From NCBI RefSeq assembly GCF_015354245.1, contig NZ_JADKYZ010000014.1, positions 1 to 64,000 on the forward strand: a DNA stretch of 64,000 nt, in the 5' to 3' direction. The notes under the pieces were generated by a model. The model was given only the letters and a program-made list of their open reading frames with translations, searched no databases and was not told where the DNA came from. Source of the DNA: Diaphorobacter caeni (GTDB lineage: Bacteria > Pseudomonadota > Gammaproteobacteria > Burkholderiales > Burkholderiaceae_C). The translations under genes were made by a program, and so were the position numbers. Positions within the stretch are counted from its first letter, which is position 1. The number at the start of each line of letters is the position of its first letter. Shown piece by piece: positions 41,739 to 50,487 of this stretch.

Positions 41739-42716
41739 ATGAACCGCAGAAACCTTCTTCTTACGACTGCAGCCGCCACCCTCATGGCCCTGACAGCTCC
41801 GCTGGCCGCTCACGCTGAGGATGCGCCCATTCGCCTCGTCGTCCCTTATGCCCCCGGCGGCCCACTCGACGTCACCTCGCGCATCCTGGCCGAGCGCGTT
41901 CGTGACTCGCTGGGAGTCGTGGTCGTCGACAACAAGGCGGGCGCGGGCGGCAACATCGGCGCCGACATCGTCGCCAAGGCCGCGCACGACGGGCTGACCA
42001 TCGGTCTCGCCGCCACCGCGACCCACGCCGTCAACCCCTGGCTGTTCAGCAAGATGCCTTACAACGCGGACAAGGATTTCGCGGGCATCACCCAGATGGT
42101 CCGCGTGCCCAACGTGCTGGTCATCAACGCCACGCACGCCGACAAGCTGGGCATCCACTCGGTCGATGACCTGATCAAGTACGCCAAGAACCACCCCGCC
42201 AAGCTCAACTACGGCAGCGGCGGCAACGGCAGCGCCGGCCACCTCGCCGGTGAAATGTTCAAGCAGCGCGCGGGCATCTACGCGCTGCACATCCCGTACC
42301 GCGGAGCCAACCCCGCCCAGCTCGCGTTGTTGGCCGGAGAGGTGGACTTCAACATCGACAACCTCGCCGCCGCCGCCCCCAACATCAAGGCCGGCAAGCT
42401 CAAGGCTCTGGCCGTGACATCGCTCGAAGAATCGCCGATGCTGCCCGGAGTGCCCCCGCTGTCCAAGACCTTCAAGGGCTTCTCCATCGACACCTGGTGG
42501 GGCCTCGTCGCCCCCGCAGGCACCCCCAAGGCCGTGATCGACAAGCTCAACAAGGCCTTCACCGACGCCCTCAGGTCACCCGAAACCAAGGCCAAGTTCG
42601 CCACGCTGATGGCCGAACCCGTTCCCACCACGCCTGAGCAGTTCGACCAATTCATGGTCACCGAACGTGCGAAGTACCAGAAACTGGTGAAGGCTTCGGG
42701 CGCGAAGGTCGATTGA
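41739..42716 (+). CDS. Bug-family solute-binding protein
   Basis: A 325-residue TctC-like protein. A signal peptide (about 1-26) is followed by IRLVVPYAPGGPLDVTSRI and VVVDNKAGAGGNIGADIV, the ligand-loop motifs. It is a stand-alone gene followed by a terminator (42756). Ligand unknown. Confidence 0.87.
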   Translation: MNRRNLLLTTAAATLMALTAPLAAHAEDAPIRLVVPYAPGGPLDVTSRILAERVRDSLGVVVVDNKAGAGGNIGADIVAKAAHDGLTIGLAATATHAVNPWLFSKMPYNADKDFAGITQMVRVPNVLVINATHADKLGIHSVDDLIKYAKNHPAKLNYGSGGNGSAGHLAGEMFKQRAGIYALHIPYRGANPAQLALLAGEVDFNIDNLAAAAPNIKAGKLKALAVTSLEESPMLPGVPPLSKTFKGFSIDTWWGLVAPAGTPKAVIDKLNKAFTDALRSPETKAKFATLMAEPVPTTPEQFDQFMVTERAKYQKLVKASGAKVD

Positions 42717-42755
42717 GCGGCTGACTGGTTTCAGGCTTCAGGCGACAAACAGACA

Positions 42756-42791
42756 AAGCACCTGCGACAGTCATGTTCAGGTGCTTTTCTT
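42756..42791 (+). terminator. terminator after the third Bug gene
   Basis: AAGCACCTG, a loop and CAGGTGCTT with T-rich flank. Confidence 0.75.
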
Positions 42792-42852
42792 CGGGCTCGA
42801 CAATGCGTGAAAATCCAGACCGAACCAACACGCTTGTTTGATTCAATGCCGT

Positions 42853-43413
42853 ATGACCACTGAAGTCGTGTTTCATCCATTGGGCCCTACCGAAGAACAG
42901 CTTCGTTTTGCTCAGGCCCATTTCATCCGCTATTCCAAGTCGCAGAAAAAGGAATTCGAACGCCTGCTTCAACTGCGGCCAGCGACACCTGAAGATATCG
43001 ACAAGCTGGAACTGCTGGTTGGCAAGATACCAGTGGACTATGCCGAATTTCTAAAGACCCAAAATGGTGGCCGCCCTCATCCATCCCGGTGTCGCGGCAA
43101 TGATGGTCATATCTATGTCGTGAACGATCTTCTCGCGCTGTCGTTCAATTTGAGGTTTTACGCCAACGTGTTGAACTTCATGGGCATCTACAGGAACCGA
43201 ATTCCGGATAGAAGCTTGCCTATTGGCAGCAGCCCAAACGGCGATGTGTTTCTGCTGAGTCTTCGGAATGATGATTTTGGCGCTGTACTCTATTGGCTGC
43301 ATGAACTCGAAGCCGAGGAAAACGGCTCCGAGCACTTTGGCAACGTGAAGAAGGTCGCAAATTCTTTTACCGATTTTTTGGCGCAATATACCGGACGAAA
43401 GACCAAAGCCTAA
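42853..43413 (+). CDS. SMI1/KNR4-family protein
   Basis: A 186-residue protein with the SMI1/KNR4 pattern: VGKIPVDYAEFLKTQNGGRP (about 56-75), then SLPIGSSPNGDVFLLSLRND and VLYWLHELEAEE. Many such proteins are immunity proteins against contact-dependent or polymorphic toxins. No toxin gene is adjacent, so it is an orphan immunity or housekeeping copy. Its base composition looks less GC-rich than its neighbours. The stop lies in a GCCTAA repeat. Confidence 0.7.
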   Translation: MTTEVVFHPLGPTEEQLRFAQAHFIRYSKSQKKEFERLLQLRPATPEDIDKLELLVGKIPVDYAEFLKTQNGGRPHPSRCRGNDGHIYVVNDLLALSFNLRFYANVLNFMGIYRNRIPDRSLPIGSSPNGDVFLLSLRNDDFGAVLYWLHELEAEENGSEHFGNVKKVANSFTDFLAQYTGRKTKA

Positions 43414-43429
43414 GCCTAAGCCTAAGCCT
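43406..43429. repeat. 6-bp tandem repeat (AAGCCT x4)
   Basis: Four perfect AAGCCT units at the 3' end of the SMI1 gene; the stop codon is in the first unit. Slippage could shift the end of the protein. Confidence 0.85.
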
Positions 43430-43454
43430 GAAGTGATGCGACGCAAGGCTCGTT

Positions 43455-43964
43455 CTACAGCGTAGGACACCAGTCACTGGCATCCATCAGTTTTTCAATT
43501 CGCTGCTCTGTAACCCGACTCATTTGCATCGCAGATAACGACTCCATCACACGCGCGCCCATCAACTCCGCCATCGGCCACAGCACGAACGCCCGCTCCT
43601 GCCAGCGCGGATGCGGCAGCGTAAGGCGGTCGGTGCTCATCACCAGATCGGCAAAGCGCACGATGTCGAGGTCAAGCGTGCGCGGTGCGTTGCGATAGGG
43701 GCGCTCGCGGCCCGCGTCGAGTTCGATCTGCTGGAGGGCATCAAGCAGTGCGAGTGGAGAGAGCGCAGTGCGGATTTCGGCGACGGCGTTCAGATAGTCC
43801 GGGCCGGTCGCATCCACGGGCGCGCTGCCGTAGAGCGACGAGACGCGCACCACCTCGGTGTCGGGCAGCGCGGCGATGCTTTGCACGGCCTGTGCGAGCG
43901 CGGCGCGGGCATCGCCCAGATTGGCGCCGAGGCCGATCCAGGCGGTCTGCCTTTCAGCGGTCAT
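43455..43964 (-). CDS. folK: HPPK, folate biosynthesis
   Basis: A 169-residue 6-hydroxymethyl-7,8-dihydropterin pyrophosphokinase. GLGANLGD (11-18), SSLYGSAPVDATGPDYLNAV and the RNAPRTLDLDI block (91-101) are the ATP- and pterin-binding motifs. It makes the pterin pyrophosphate used by FolP. The ATG overlaps the pcnB stop, so the two are coupled. Confidence 0.92.
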   Translation of the reverse strand: MTAERQTAWIGLGANLGDARAALAQAVQSIAALPDTEVVRVSSLYGSAPVDATGPDYLNAVAEIRTALSPLALLDALQQIELDAGRERPYRNAPRTLDLDIVRFADLVMSTDRLTLPHPRWQERAFVLWPMAELMGARVMESLSAMQMSRVTEQRIEKLMDASDWCPTL

Positions 43965-45592
43965 TCCTGCGCATCGCCCGACGGAGCTGCGCCCTCGCCT
44001 GCGGCACCGCCGGGCTTGCGGCGACGGCGGCGGCGCTTCTTGGCGGCGGCGGACGCTGGCGGATCGCCGATTTCCGCATGCTCGAACGAGCCTTCCGGCT
44101 CCTGCGGTGCGGTGGTCTTGGGCTTGGACTTGCTGCCTGCGCCATCGCCTTGTGCACCGCCTGCATTGCCTGATTTGGGCGCGCGCTTGGCCGCCGGCTG
44201 GGCCTTGCGCTGCTTGGCACGCTGCTCTTCGCGGGCCTGCTCCATCATGTCGTCGCGGCGGGCGTCGTCGGCGTGTTGGAACTCCTGCCACCATTCGGCC
44301 AGATGTTCGTCCACCTCGCCAATGTCGGCACGCAGGCGCAGGAAGTCGAAGCCCGCACGGAAGCGCAGATGCGCGACCATGCCATACGGCGTGGAGCCCG
44401 AGCGCTTGTCGAAGCGCGGCTGCATGACCCAGATCTCGCGCATGTCGGCGGCGAGCTTGCCGCGACCGGAGACATCGCCGATGCGCTTGTCGAACACGTC
44501 GTCGATGGCGTCCTGCAGCGCGGGGAACGGCTGCTGGCGCGGCATGCGCTGCTCCCAGCCGGTCTTCACGTCCTGCCACAGCACGCAGGCGAGCAAGAAG
44601 CTCGGCGCCACCGTCTTGCCCTCGCCCACGCGGCGGTCGGTATCCAGCAGCGCGGCCTGCACGAAGGGGTGATCGGCGCGTTCAACGACGATGTCGAGCA
44701 GCGGATAAATTCCCTTGGCGAGACCCAGCGCCTTGAGCTGCGCAACCGACGCGAGCGCGTGGCCGGTCTGCAGCAGCTTGAGCATCTCGTCGAACAGGCG
44801 CGACTGCGGCACGTCGTGCAGCAGATGCTCGGATTCGACCAGTGGCTTGGCAGTCTTGGGATCGAGCTTGAAGCCAAGCTGCGAGAGCTTGGCCGCAAAC
44901 CGCACGGCACGGATGATGCGCACCGGGTCTTCGCGGTAGCGCATGGCCGGATCGCCGATCATGCGCAGCACCTTCTTCTTGGCGTCCTCGATGCCCTTGT
45001 GGAAGTCGACCACGACCTGGGTTTCCGGGTCGTAGTACATCGCGTTCACGGTGAAGTCGCGGCGCGTGGCGTCCTCGTCCTGCGGACCCCAGACGTTGTC
45101 GCGCAGCACACGGCCGCTGGCGTCCACCGCATGCTGCATGCCGGCGAGCTGGGCCTTGCTGGTCTTCTCGTTGCCGCTGACCTGTTCGGCGGCGGAGTTG
45201 TCGAGGAACGCGCGGTAGGTCGAGACCTCGATCACCTCATGCTCGCGCCCGCGTCCATACACCACGTGCACGATGCGAAAGCGCTTGCCGATGATGAAGG
45301 CGCGGCGGAACAGGCCCTTGACCTGCTCGGGCGTGGCATTGGTGGCCACGTCAAAGTCCTTGGGGCGCAGGCCGAGCAGCAGATCGCGCACGGCGCCGCC
45401 GACGATGTAGGCCTCGAAGCCCGCCTGCTTGAGCGTGCGCACCACGTCGGTGGCGCGCTTGTCGACGAGTTCAGGATCGATGCCGTGCACCGACACCGGT
45501 ACATCCACGCGCTTGCCAAAACGGTTCTTGGCCTTGGCCGGGCTGGCGCCACTGGTCTTGCCGAGCAGCTTGTCGATGAAGGTTTTGATCAT
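43961..45592 (-). CDS. pcnB: poly(A) polymerase I
   Basis: A 543-residue class II CCA-adding-like enzyme: nucleotidyltransferase motif VGGAVRDLLLG (64-74) with the DFD triad (79-81), then RRDFTVNAMYY. The C-terminal region is Lys/Ala/Gly-rich and ends in a basic tail. PcnB adds 3' A tails to RNA for decay. Between the HAD gene and folK, joined to both by overlaps. Confidence 0.92.
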   Translation of the reverse strand: MIKTFIDKLLGKTSGASPAKAKNRFGKRVDVPVSVHGIDPELVDKRATDVVRTLKQAGFEAYIVGGAVRDLLLGLRPKDFDVATNATPEQVKGLFRRAFIIGKRFRIVHVVYGRGREHEVIEVSTYRAFLDNSAAEQVSGNEKTSKAQLAGMQHAVDASGRVLRDNVWGPQDEDATRRDFTVNAMYYDPETQVVVDFHKGIEDAKKKVLRMIGDPAMRYREDPVRIIRAVRFAAKLSQLGFKLDPKTAKPLVESEHLLHDVPQSRLFDEMLKLLQTGHALASVAQLKALGLAKGIYPLLDIVVERADHPFVQAALLDTDRRVGEGKTVAPSFLLACVLWQDVKTGWEQRMPRQQPFPALQDAIDDVFDKRIGDVSGRGKLAADMREIWVMQPRFDKRSGSTPYGMVAHLRFRAGFDFLRLRADIGEVDEHLAEWWQEFQHADDARRDDMMEQAREEQRAKQRKAQPAAKRAPKSGNAGGAQGDGAGSKSKPKTTAPQEPEGSFEHAEIGDPPASAAAKKRRRRRRKPGGAAGEGAAPSGDAQE

Positions 45593-46290
45593 GACTCTTG
45601 GGGGAACAGGTCCAGAATGCGCCAGCCGCGTTGCTGCGCGAGTGCACGAAGGCGTGGGTCGGGATTGGTCGCCACCGGATGTTCGACCTTTTCGAGAAGC
45701 GGCACATCGTTCATGGAATCACTGTAGAACGTGCACTCCACATCGGTCCAGCCGAGGTTTCGCTCCTTGAGCCAGGCCTCCATGCGCTGCACCTTGCCCT
45801 CGCGCATGGAAGGAATGCCGTCGATCTCGCCGGTGATCCAGCCATTCTCGTCGCGCGCCAACTGCACGGCGATCAGGTTCTTCACGCCCAGTTCCTTGGC
45901 GATGGGCGCGGTCACGAATTCGTTGGTCGCGGTGATCATCACGATCTCGTCGCCCGCTTCGTGGTGCGCGCGCAACAGATCGGTGGCCGCCGGCTGGATG
46001 GCCGGGCGGATCACCTCATTCATGAACCGCTCGTGGGCGAGCGCCGCATCGGCCTCGCCGCGCAGTCGCACGGCCTCGGTGGCGAAGCGCACGTAGTCGT
46101 GCACGTCCAGACGTCCGGCCAGATAGTCGTCGAAGAACGCCTGGTTGCGGCGGCCGAACTCTTCCTTGTCGGCCCAGCCGATGCGGATGGAGAACTCGCC
46201 CCACTCGAAGTCGGAGTCGAGCGGCAGCAGCGTATGGTCCAGATCGAACAGTGCCAATCGCGGCTTGTGCTGCGAAGTTTTGAGATTCAT
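45589..46290 (-). CDS. HAD-superfamily hydrolase (SerB-like)
   Basis: A 233-residue HAD-IB phosphatase. FDLDHT (15-20) carries the nucleophile Asp, and YSDSMNDVPLLE (about 188-199) is motif IV. In the family this type includes phosphoserine phosphatases, but the substrate is unknown. It overlaps pcnB by four bases. Confidence 0.85.
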   Translation of the reverse strand: MNLKTSQHKPRLALFDLDHTLLPLDSDFEWGEFSIRIGWADKEEFGRRNQAFFDDYLAGRLDVHDYVRFATEAVRLRGEADAALAHERFMNEVIRPAIQPAATDLLRAHHEAGDEIVMITATNEFVTAPIAKELGVKNLIAVQLARDENGWITGEIDGIPSMREGKVQRMEAWLKERNLGWTDVECTFYSDSMNDVPLLEKVEHPVATNPDPRLRALAQQRGWRILDLFPQES

Positions 46291-46344
46291 TCTTCTTGAT
46301 ATGTTGATGGTGCCGAGGTGCTTGTGGCACCTGCGGCAACCGGG

Positions 46345-47040
46345 TCATTCGTGCTGCAGCATGTCCTTCAGCAGGGGAATCGTGATGGCGCGCTTCTCGC
46401 GCAGCGAATAGCTGTCGAGCTGCCCGAGCAGTTGCATCAGGCTGCCCAGATCACGCGAGAACCGCTTGAGCATGTAGTCCATCACCTCGTCGGAGAGGAA
46501 CACGCCGCGCGCGTCGGCTTCCTGGCGCAGCACCTTGCGTCGCTCGGTCTCGTCCAGAAAATGCAGCTGGAACACATGGCCCCAGCCGAGACGGCTGCGC
46601 AGATCATCGCGCAGCGGCAGATCGGCCGGCGGCAGATCGCCCGCCGCCAGTACCCAGCGCGGATTGCCCACCGCCGGGTTCAGCGCATTGATGAACCAGT
46701 TGAAGGCAGCGGCCTGCTGCTTGCTGTTGTAGAGATGGACCTCGTCCATGATCACCGCCACCCAGCGCTCGCTGAACGCGGCTGGATCGCTGACCGACGC
46801 GTCGAGCCAGCCCACCGATTGCCCCTGCTCGCGCAGGCCTTCGTAGGCTGCACGCAACAGATGGGTCTTGCCGCAGCCCGATTCACCCCAGAGATAAGTG
46901 GGAACCGGCGAACGCACATAGTGGTGGCCAGAGCCAATCGACAGCTTCAGATGCGCAAGCGCCTCCTGATTGGTGCCGACGAAAAATCGATCCAGAGTGG
47001 GTCCGGGAGCCCAGCCGATATCCAGCGCCAGTTGCTTCAC
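46345..47040 (-). CDS. hda: DnaA regulatory inactivator Hda
   Basis: A 231-residue AAA+ protein. It starts at GTG 47040 with GAGGTGA upstream. The N-terminus VKQLALDIG carries the clamp-binding QL-type peptide (residues 3-8). Walker A is WGESGCGKTH (51-60) and Walker B VAVIMDEVH (94-102). Hda with the sliding clamp turns ATP-DnaA to ADP-DnaA. It is in a cluster (hda, HAD, pcnB, folK) found in related bacteria and is divergent from purM. Confidence 0.9.
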   Translation of the reverse strand: MKQLALDIGWAPGPTLDRFFVGTNQEALAHLKLSIGSGHHYVRSPVPTYLWGESGCGKTHLLRAAYEGLREQGQSVGWLDASVSDPAAFSERWVAVIMDEVHLYNSKQQAAAFNWFINALNPAVGNPRWVLAAGDLPPADLPLRDDLRSRLGWGHVFQLHFLDETERRKVLRQEADARGVFLSDEVMDYMLKRFSRDLGSLMQLLGQLDSYSLREKRAITIPLLKDMLQHE

Positions 47041-47574
47041 GCAGTCACCTCGCTCGCCACGGGCGCGCAGACGCACGGCCGAAGGCCGGCATTGGGGGCG
47101 ACAGGAACAACGGACTTCGAAATGAAGAATGGCATGGAACAAGCATCTGGAGCCAACCAGCCGGCCATCCGCATCGCAATGCATCGCGACGCCAACGAAA
47201 CCGGCACGGCCAGCATGAACAGCAGGCGGGAACCCGTTGATTTTAGTGCCTTGAGAGGCACTGTCCTTTCATGAGGTGAAATTGCGAGAGAAACGCGAGA
47301 AAAACTCCCGTCACGCACCCGCCCCATCAGGGGGCCAACGCTGCGGACGCGACGCTTGATCAACGGCGCATGAGGGCCCGCATCACAGCCCGCAAGACAG
47401 CCCCCAACGAACAGCCAGTCGAAGCCAAAGGCATCACCGCAACAAAAAAACATCGGTATTGCCGGACTATGCCAGTGCGATCTTGCGCGGTATTCCCGGC
47501 AATTCGAGGCTAGCCCTTAAAATCGCCAAAGTTCTGCCTGCCTCGCGGGCTTTCCGCACCCTGAATTGCCTTCC
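47041..47574. other. hda-purM divergent region
   Basis: About 530 bases without a convincing gene; frames here are poor and lack ribosome sites. It must hold the promoters of hda and purM. A partial match to the element A end (CAAGACAGCCCCC near 47392) is seen but not enough for a copy. Confidence 0.45.
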
Positions 47575-48624
47575 ATGAGTTCCTCCACACCTTCCACCCC
47601 CATTTCCTACAAAGACGCAGGCGTTGACATCGACGCGGGCGACGCACTGGTCGAACGCATCAAGCCGCTCGCCAAAAAGACCATGCGCGAAGGGGTGATG
47701 GCCGGTATCGGCGGCTTCGGCGCACTGTTCGAGGTGCCCAAGCGCTACAAGGAACCAGTGCTGGTCTCCGGCACCGACGGCGTGGGCACCAAGCTCAAGC
47801 TGGCGTTCGAGTGGAACATGCACGACACGGTCGGCATCGATCTGGTCGCGATGAGCGTGAACGACGTGCTGGTGCAAGGCGCCGAGCCGCTGTTCTTCCT
47901 TGACTACTTCGCCTGCGGCAAGCTGCATGTGGACACGGCCGCCGCCGTGGTGGGCGGCATCGCCCGGGGCTGCGAGCTCTCCGGCTGCGCGCTGATCGGC
48001 GGCGAAACCGCCGAAATGCCCGGCATGTACCCCGATGGCGAATACGATCTGGCCGGCTTTGCCGTCGGCGCGGTCGAAAAGTCGAAGATCCTCACCGGCC
48101 AGAGCGTCAAGCCCGGCGACGTGGTGCTGGGCCTCGCGTCGTCCGGCGTGCACTCCAACGGTTTCTCGCTGGTGCGCAAGTGCATCGACCGCGCGGAAGC
48201 CAATGGCACCATCCCCGAGACGCTGGACGGCAAGCCGTTCAAGCAAACCGTCATGGAGCCCACGCGCCTGTACGTGAAGAACGTGCTGGCCGCGCTGGAG
48301 CAGCACCCGATCAAGGCCCTCGCCCACATCACCGGCGGCGGTCTGCTCGAAAACATTCCGCGCGTGCTGCCCGAAGGCACGGCCGCGCACCTCAAGGCCG
48401 GCAGCTGGCCCCAAACCGAACTCTTCGCCTGGCTGCAGAAGACCGCCGGCATTGACGACATCGAGATGAACCGCACGTTCAACAACGGCATCGGCATGGT
48501 CGTCGTGGTGCCCGCCGAAGCGGCGGACGCCACAGCCGCCACCCTCGCCTCGCTGGGCGAAAGCGTGCACCGCATCGGCGTCATCGCCGAGCGCGGTGAA
48601 GGCGCAGCAGTCGTCGTCGCTTAA
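47575..48624 (+). CDS. purM: phosphoribosylformylglycinamidine cyclo-ligase
   Basis: A 349-residue AIR synthetase. [14 protein letters not shown] (65-78), the [20 protein letters not shown] segment and [20 protein letters not shown] are family motifs. It makes aminoimidazole ribonucleotide in purine synthesis. Start at ATG 47575; a TTG at 47566 is rejected. The permease gene follows 20 bases later. Confidence 0.93.
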   Translation: MSSSTPSTPISYKDAGVDIDAGDALVERIKPLAKKTMREGVMAGIGGFGALFEVPKRYKEPVLVSGTDGVGTKLKLAFEWNMHDTVGIDLVAMSVNDVLVQGAEPLFFLDYFACGKLHVDTAAAVVGGIARGCELSGCALIGGETAEMPGMYPDGEYDLAGFAVGAVEKSKILTGQSVKPGDVVLGLASSGVHSNGFSLVRKCIDRAEANGTIPETLDGKPFKQTVMEPTRLYVKNVLAALEQHPIKALAHITGGGLLENIPRVLPEGTAAHLKAGSWPQTELFAWLQKTAGIDDIEMNRTFNNGIGMVVVVPAEAADATAATLASLGESVHRIGVIAERGEGAAVVVA

Positions 48625-48644
48625 ACCATCAAGCGCGGAGATCC

Positions 48645-49745
48645 ATGGAAACCGCGTCGCCTGCGCCCGTTCAGCCAGAACAACAGCACCCACCGGAGCA
48701 CCCGCACCACCACGGGAACGGGCCCAAGCCCTTTCGCGGTGTGAAGGTGGCGAGCTATCTGCTGATGGCCGCCATGCTCTTTCTGGTTCTGCACTACAGC
48801 CTGCTGCCTGGCCTGCTCAGCGTCTGCCTGGGCTTTCTCGCCACACGCTGGCTGGCGGTCAAATTCACCTGGCTGCGCAGGCGCTTTCCGCGCAAGCCCG
48901 GCAAGGTCGGATTCGGGCCCGGCCTCGCGGCCACGCTGGTGATCCTTGCGCCCATGGTGCTGGTGGCGCTGGCGCTTTCGCACTCGCGCACCTACATCGT
49001 CGACGCCCCGCAGCAATACAAGGAACTGCTGGATTTTCTGGCTGACACGGTGCTGGAGCTGCGCCAGAAGCTGCCCGCCGACCTCGGCGCGATGCTGCCC
49101 GCCGGCGCGGAAGAACTTCAGAAGGTCATGGCCGCCTACCTCGGAGCCAAGGCTGGAGCGCTCGCCATGGCCGGCCGCGCGTGGCTCACCGGCCTGCTCT
49201 ATGCGTATGTGGGTCTGATCATCGGCACGCTGGCCGCCGTGCGCCACATCAGCAACCACCGTGGCCCGCTGGCCGTGCAACTGATCAAGCGCATCACCCT
49301 GTTCGGCGAAGCCTTCCGCCAGATCGTCGCGGCGCAGTTCTGGATCGCCTCGTTCAACACCGTGCTCACGGCGCTGTTCCTGCTCGCCATCCTGCCGGTC
49401 TGGGGCCTCAAGCTGCCCTACACCCCTGCGCTCATCACGCTGACCTTCTTCGCCGGCCTGATTCCCATCGTCGGCAATCTGCTGTGCAACGCGGTGATCA
49501 CGCTGGTCGGCCTGTCGGTCTCCCCGGCTGCAGCCGCCGCCTGCCTGCTGTTCCTCATCCTCATCCACAAGGCCGAATACGTCATCAACGCCAAGGTCGT
49601 CGGCACGCGCACCCACATGGGCGTCTGGGAACTGCTGGCGGTGATGTTCGTGGCCGAGGCCATCTTCGGCCCCTCGGGCCTCGTCGCCGCACCGCTCTTC
49701 TATGCCTATCTGAAGAAAGAGCTGGAAGCGTCGCACCTGGTCTAG
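48645..49745 (+). CDS. AI-2E-family (PerM-like) permease
   Basis: A 366-residue membrane protein of the AI-2E exporter superfamily. It has a His/Pro-rich N-terminus, about seven membrane helices and the conserved TFFAGLIPIVGNLLCN and VINAKVVGTRTHMGVWEL blocks. Transport substrate is unknown. A conserved neighbour of purM. Confidence 0.85.
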   Translation: METASPAPVQPEQQHPPEHPHHHGNGPKPFRGVKVASYLLMAAMLFLVLHYSLLPGLLSVCLGFLATRWLAVKFTWLRRRFPRKPGKVGFGPGLAATLVILAPMVLVALALSHSRTYIVDAPQQYKELLDFLADTVLELRQKLPADLGAMLPAGAEELQKVMAAYLGAKAGALAMAGRAWLTGLLYAYVGLIIGTLAAVRHISNHRGPLAVQLIKRITLFGEAFRQIVAAQFWIASFNTVLTALFLLAILPVWGLKLPYTPALITLTFFAGLIPIVGNLLCNAVITLVGLSVSPAAAAACLLFLILIHKAEYVINAKVVGTRTHMGVWELLAVMFVAEAIFGPSGLVAAPLFYAYLKKELEASHLV

Positions 49746-50013
49746 ATTTCGAAAAGTATGTGCTCGCACACTTGTCAAATGAGTACCAGCGACGGCATCA
49801 ATCTCTCGCGCATCATCGATTGACAAACGTCAATCCGGTGATGCGCCATCCCCAAAACGAGACCTCCATCCCCCACTTTGGTGCAAGCTTCGGCTATGCT
49901 GGATGCCGGACGTGGACTTCGAGCAACTCGCCTTGAAGAAGCCGAAGTCTCCACGCAATCCATCATCGAGACAGCTGCATTTTTTCGAAACGTAGTGAGA
50001 TTGGAGACTCTGC

Positions 50014-50406
50014 ATGACCATTCTGGTTGCCTATGTCGCGCGCCCCGAAGGCCGCGCCGCCCTCGACAAGGGCATTGAAATCGCCACCCGCCGCAACGAG
50101 CCGCTCGTGGTCGTGAACGCCGGCCCCGGTGGCCATCAGGAAGACCCCGCGCTGATCAGCGGCTACGAGGCTGAGCGCGTGGAAGAGCGCCTCGCCTCGC
50201 TGGGCATCAAGGCCGAGTTCAAGCAGTTCGTGCGCGGCAAGAGCGCCATCGACGAAATCGAATCGCTGGTGACGGAGCTGAACGTCTCCGTGCTGGTCAT
50301 CGGTCTGCGCAAGCGCACCGCCGTCGGCAAGCTGCTGCTGGGCAGCATGGCCCAGGAAATCCTGATGAACGTGGACTGCCCGGTGCTGTGCGTGAAGGCG
50401 GGTTGA
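50014..50406 (+). CDS. universal stress protein UspA-like
   Basis: A 130-residue Usp protein: TILVAYVARPEGRAALDKG at the start and VLVIGLRKRTAVGKLLLGSM (about 90-109), the nucleotide-loop pattern, near the end. ATP-binding type. Followed by a terminator. Confidence 0.85.
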   Translation: MTILVAYVARPEGRAALDKGIEIATRRNEPLVVVNAGPGGHQEDPALISGYEAERVEERLASLGIKAEFKQFVRGKSAIDEIESLVTELNVSVLVIGLRKRTAVGKLLLGSMAQEILMNVDCPVLCVKAG

Positions 50407-50431
50407 TCCTCCAGTCTTCGTCGCTCCCATG

Positions 50432-50468
50432 AAAAAAGGGCCGCTGTTCAAACCAGCGGCCCTTTTTT
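50432..50468. terminator. two-way terminator
   Basis: A perfect AAAAAAGGGCCGCTG stem with a seven-base loop and T run. It ends the Usp gene and the surface-protein gene in opposite directions. Confidence 0.85.
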
Positions 50469-50487
50469 GCATCGCGGGACACCCGCA

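Noticed and set aside
47337-47420. Third copy of element A before purM
   Set aside because: Only a short match to one end is seen; the inverted partner and inner part are missing.
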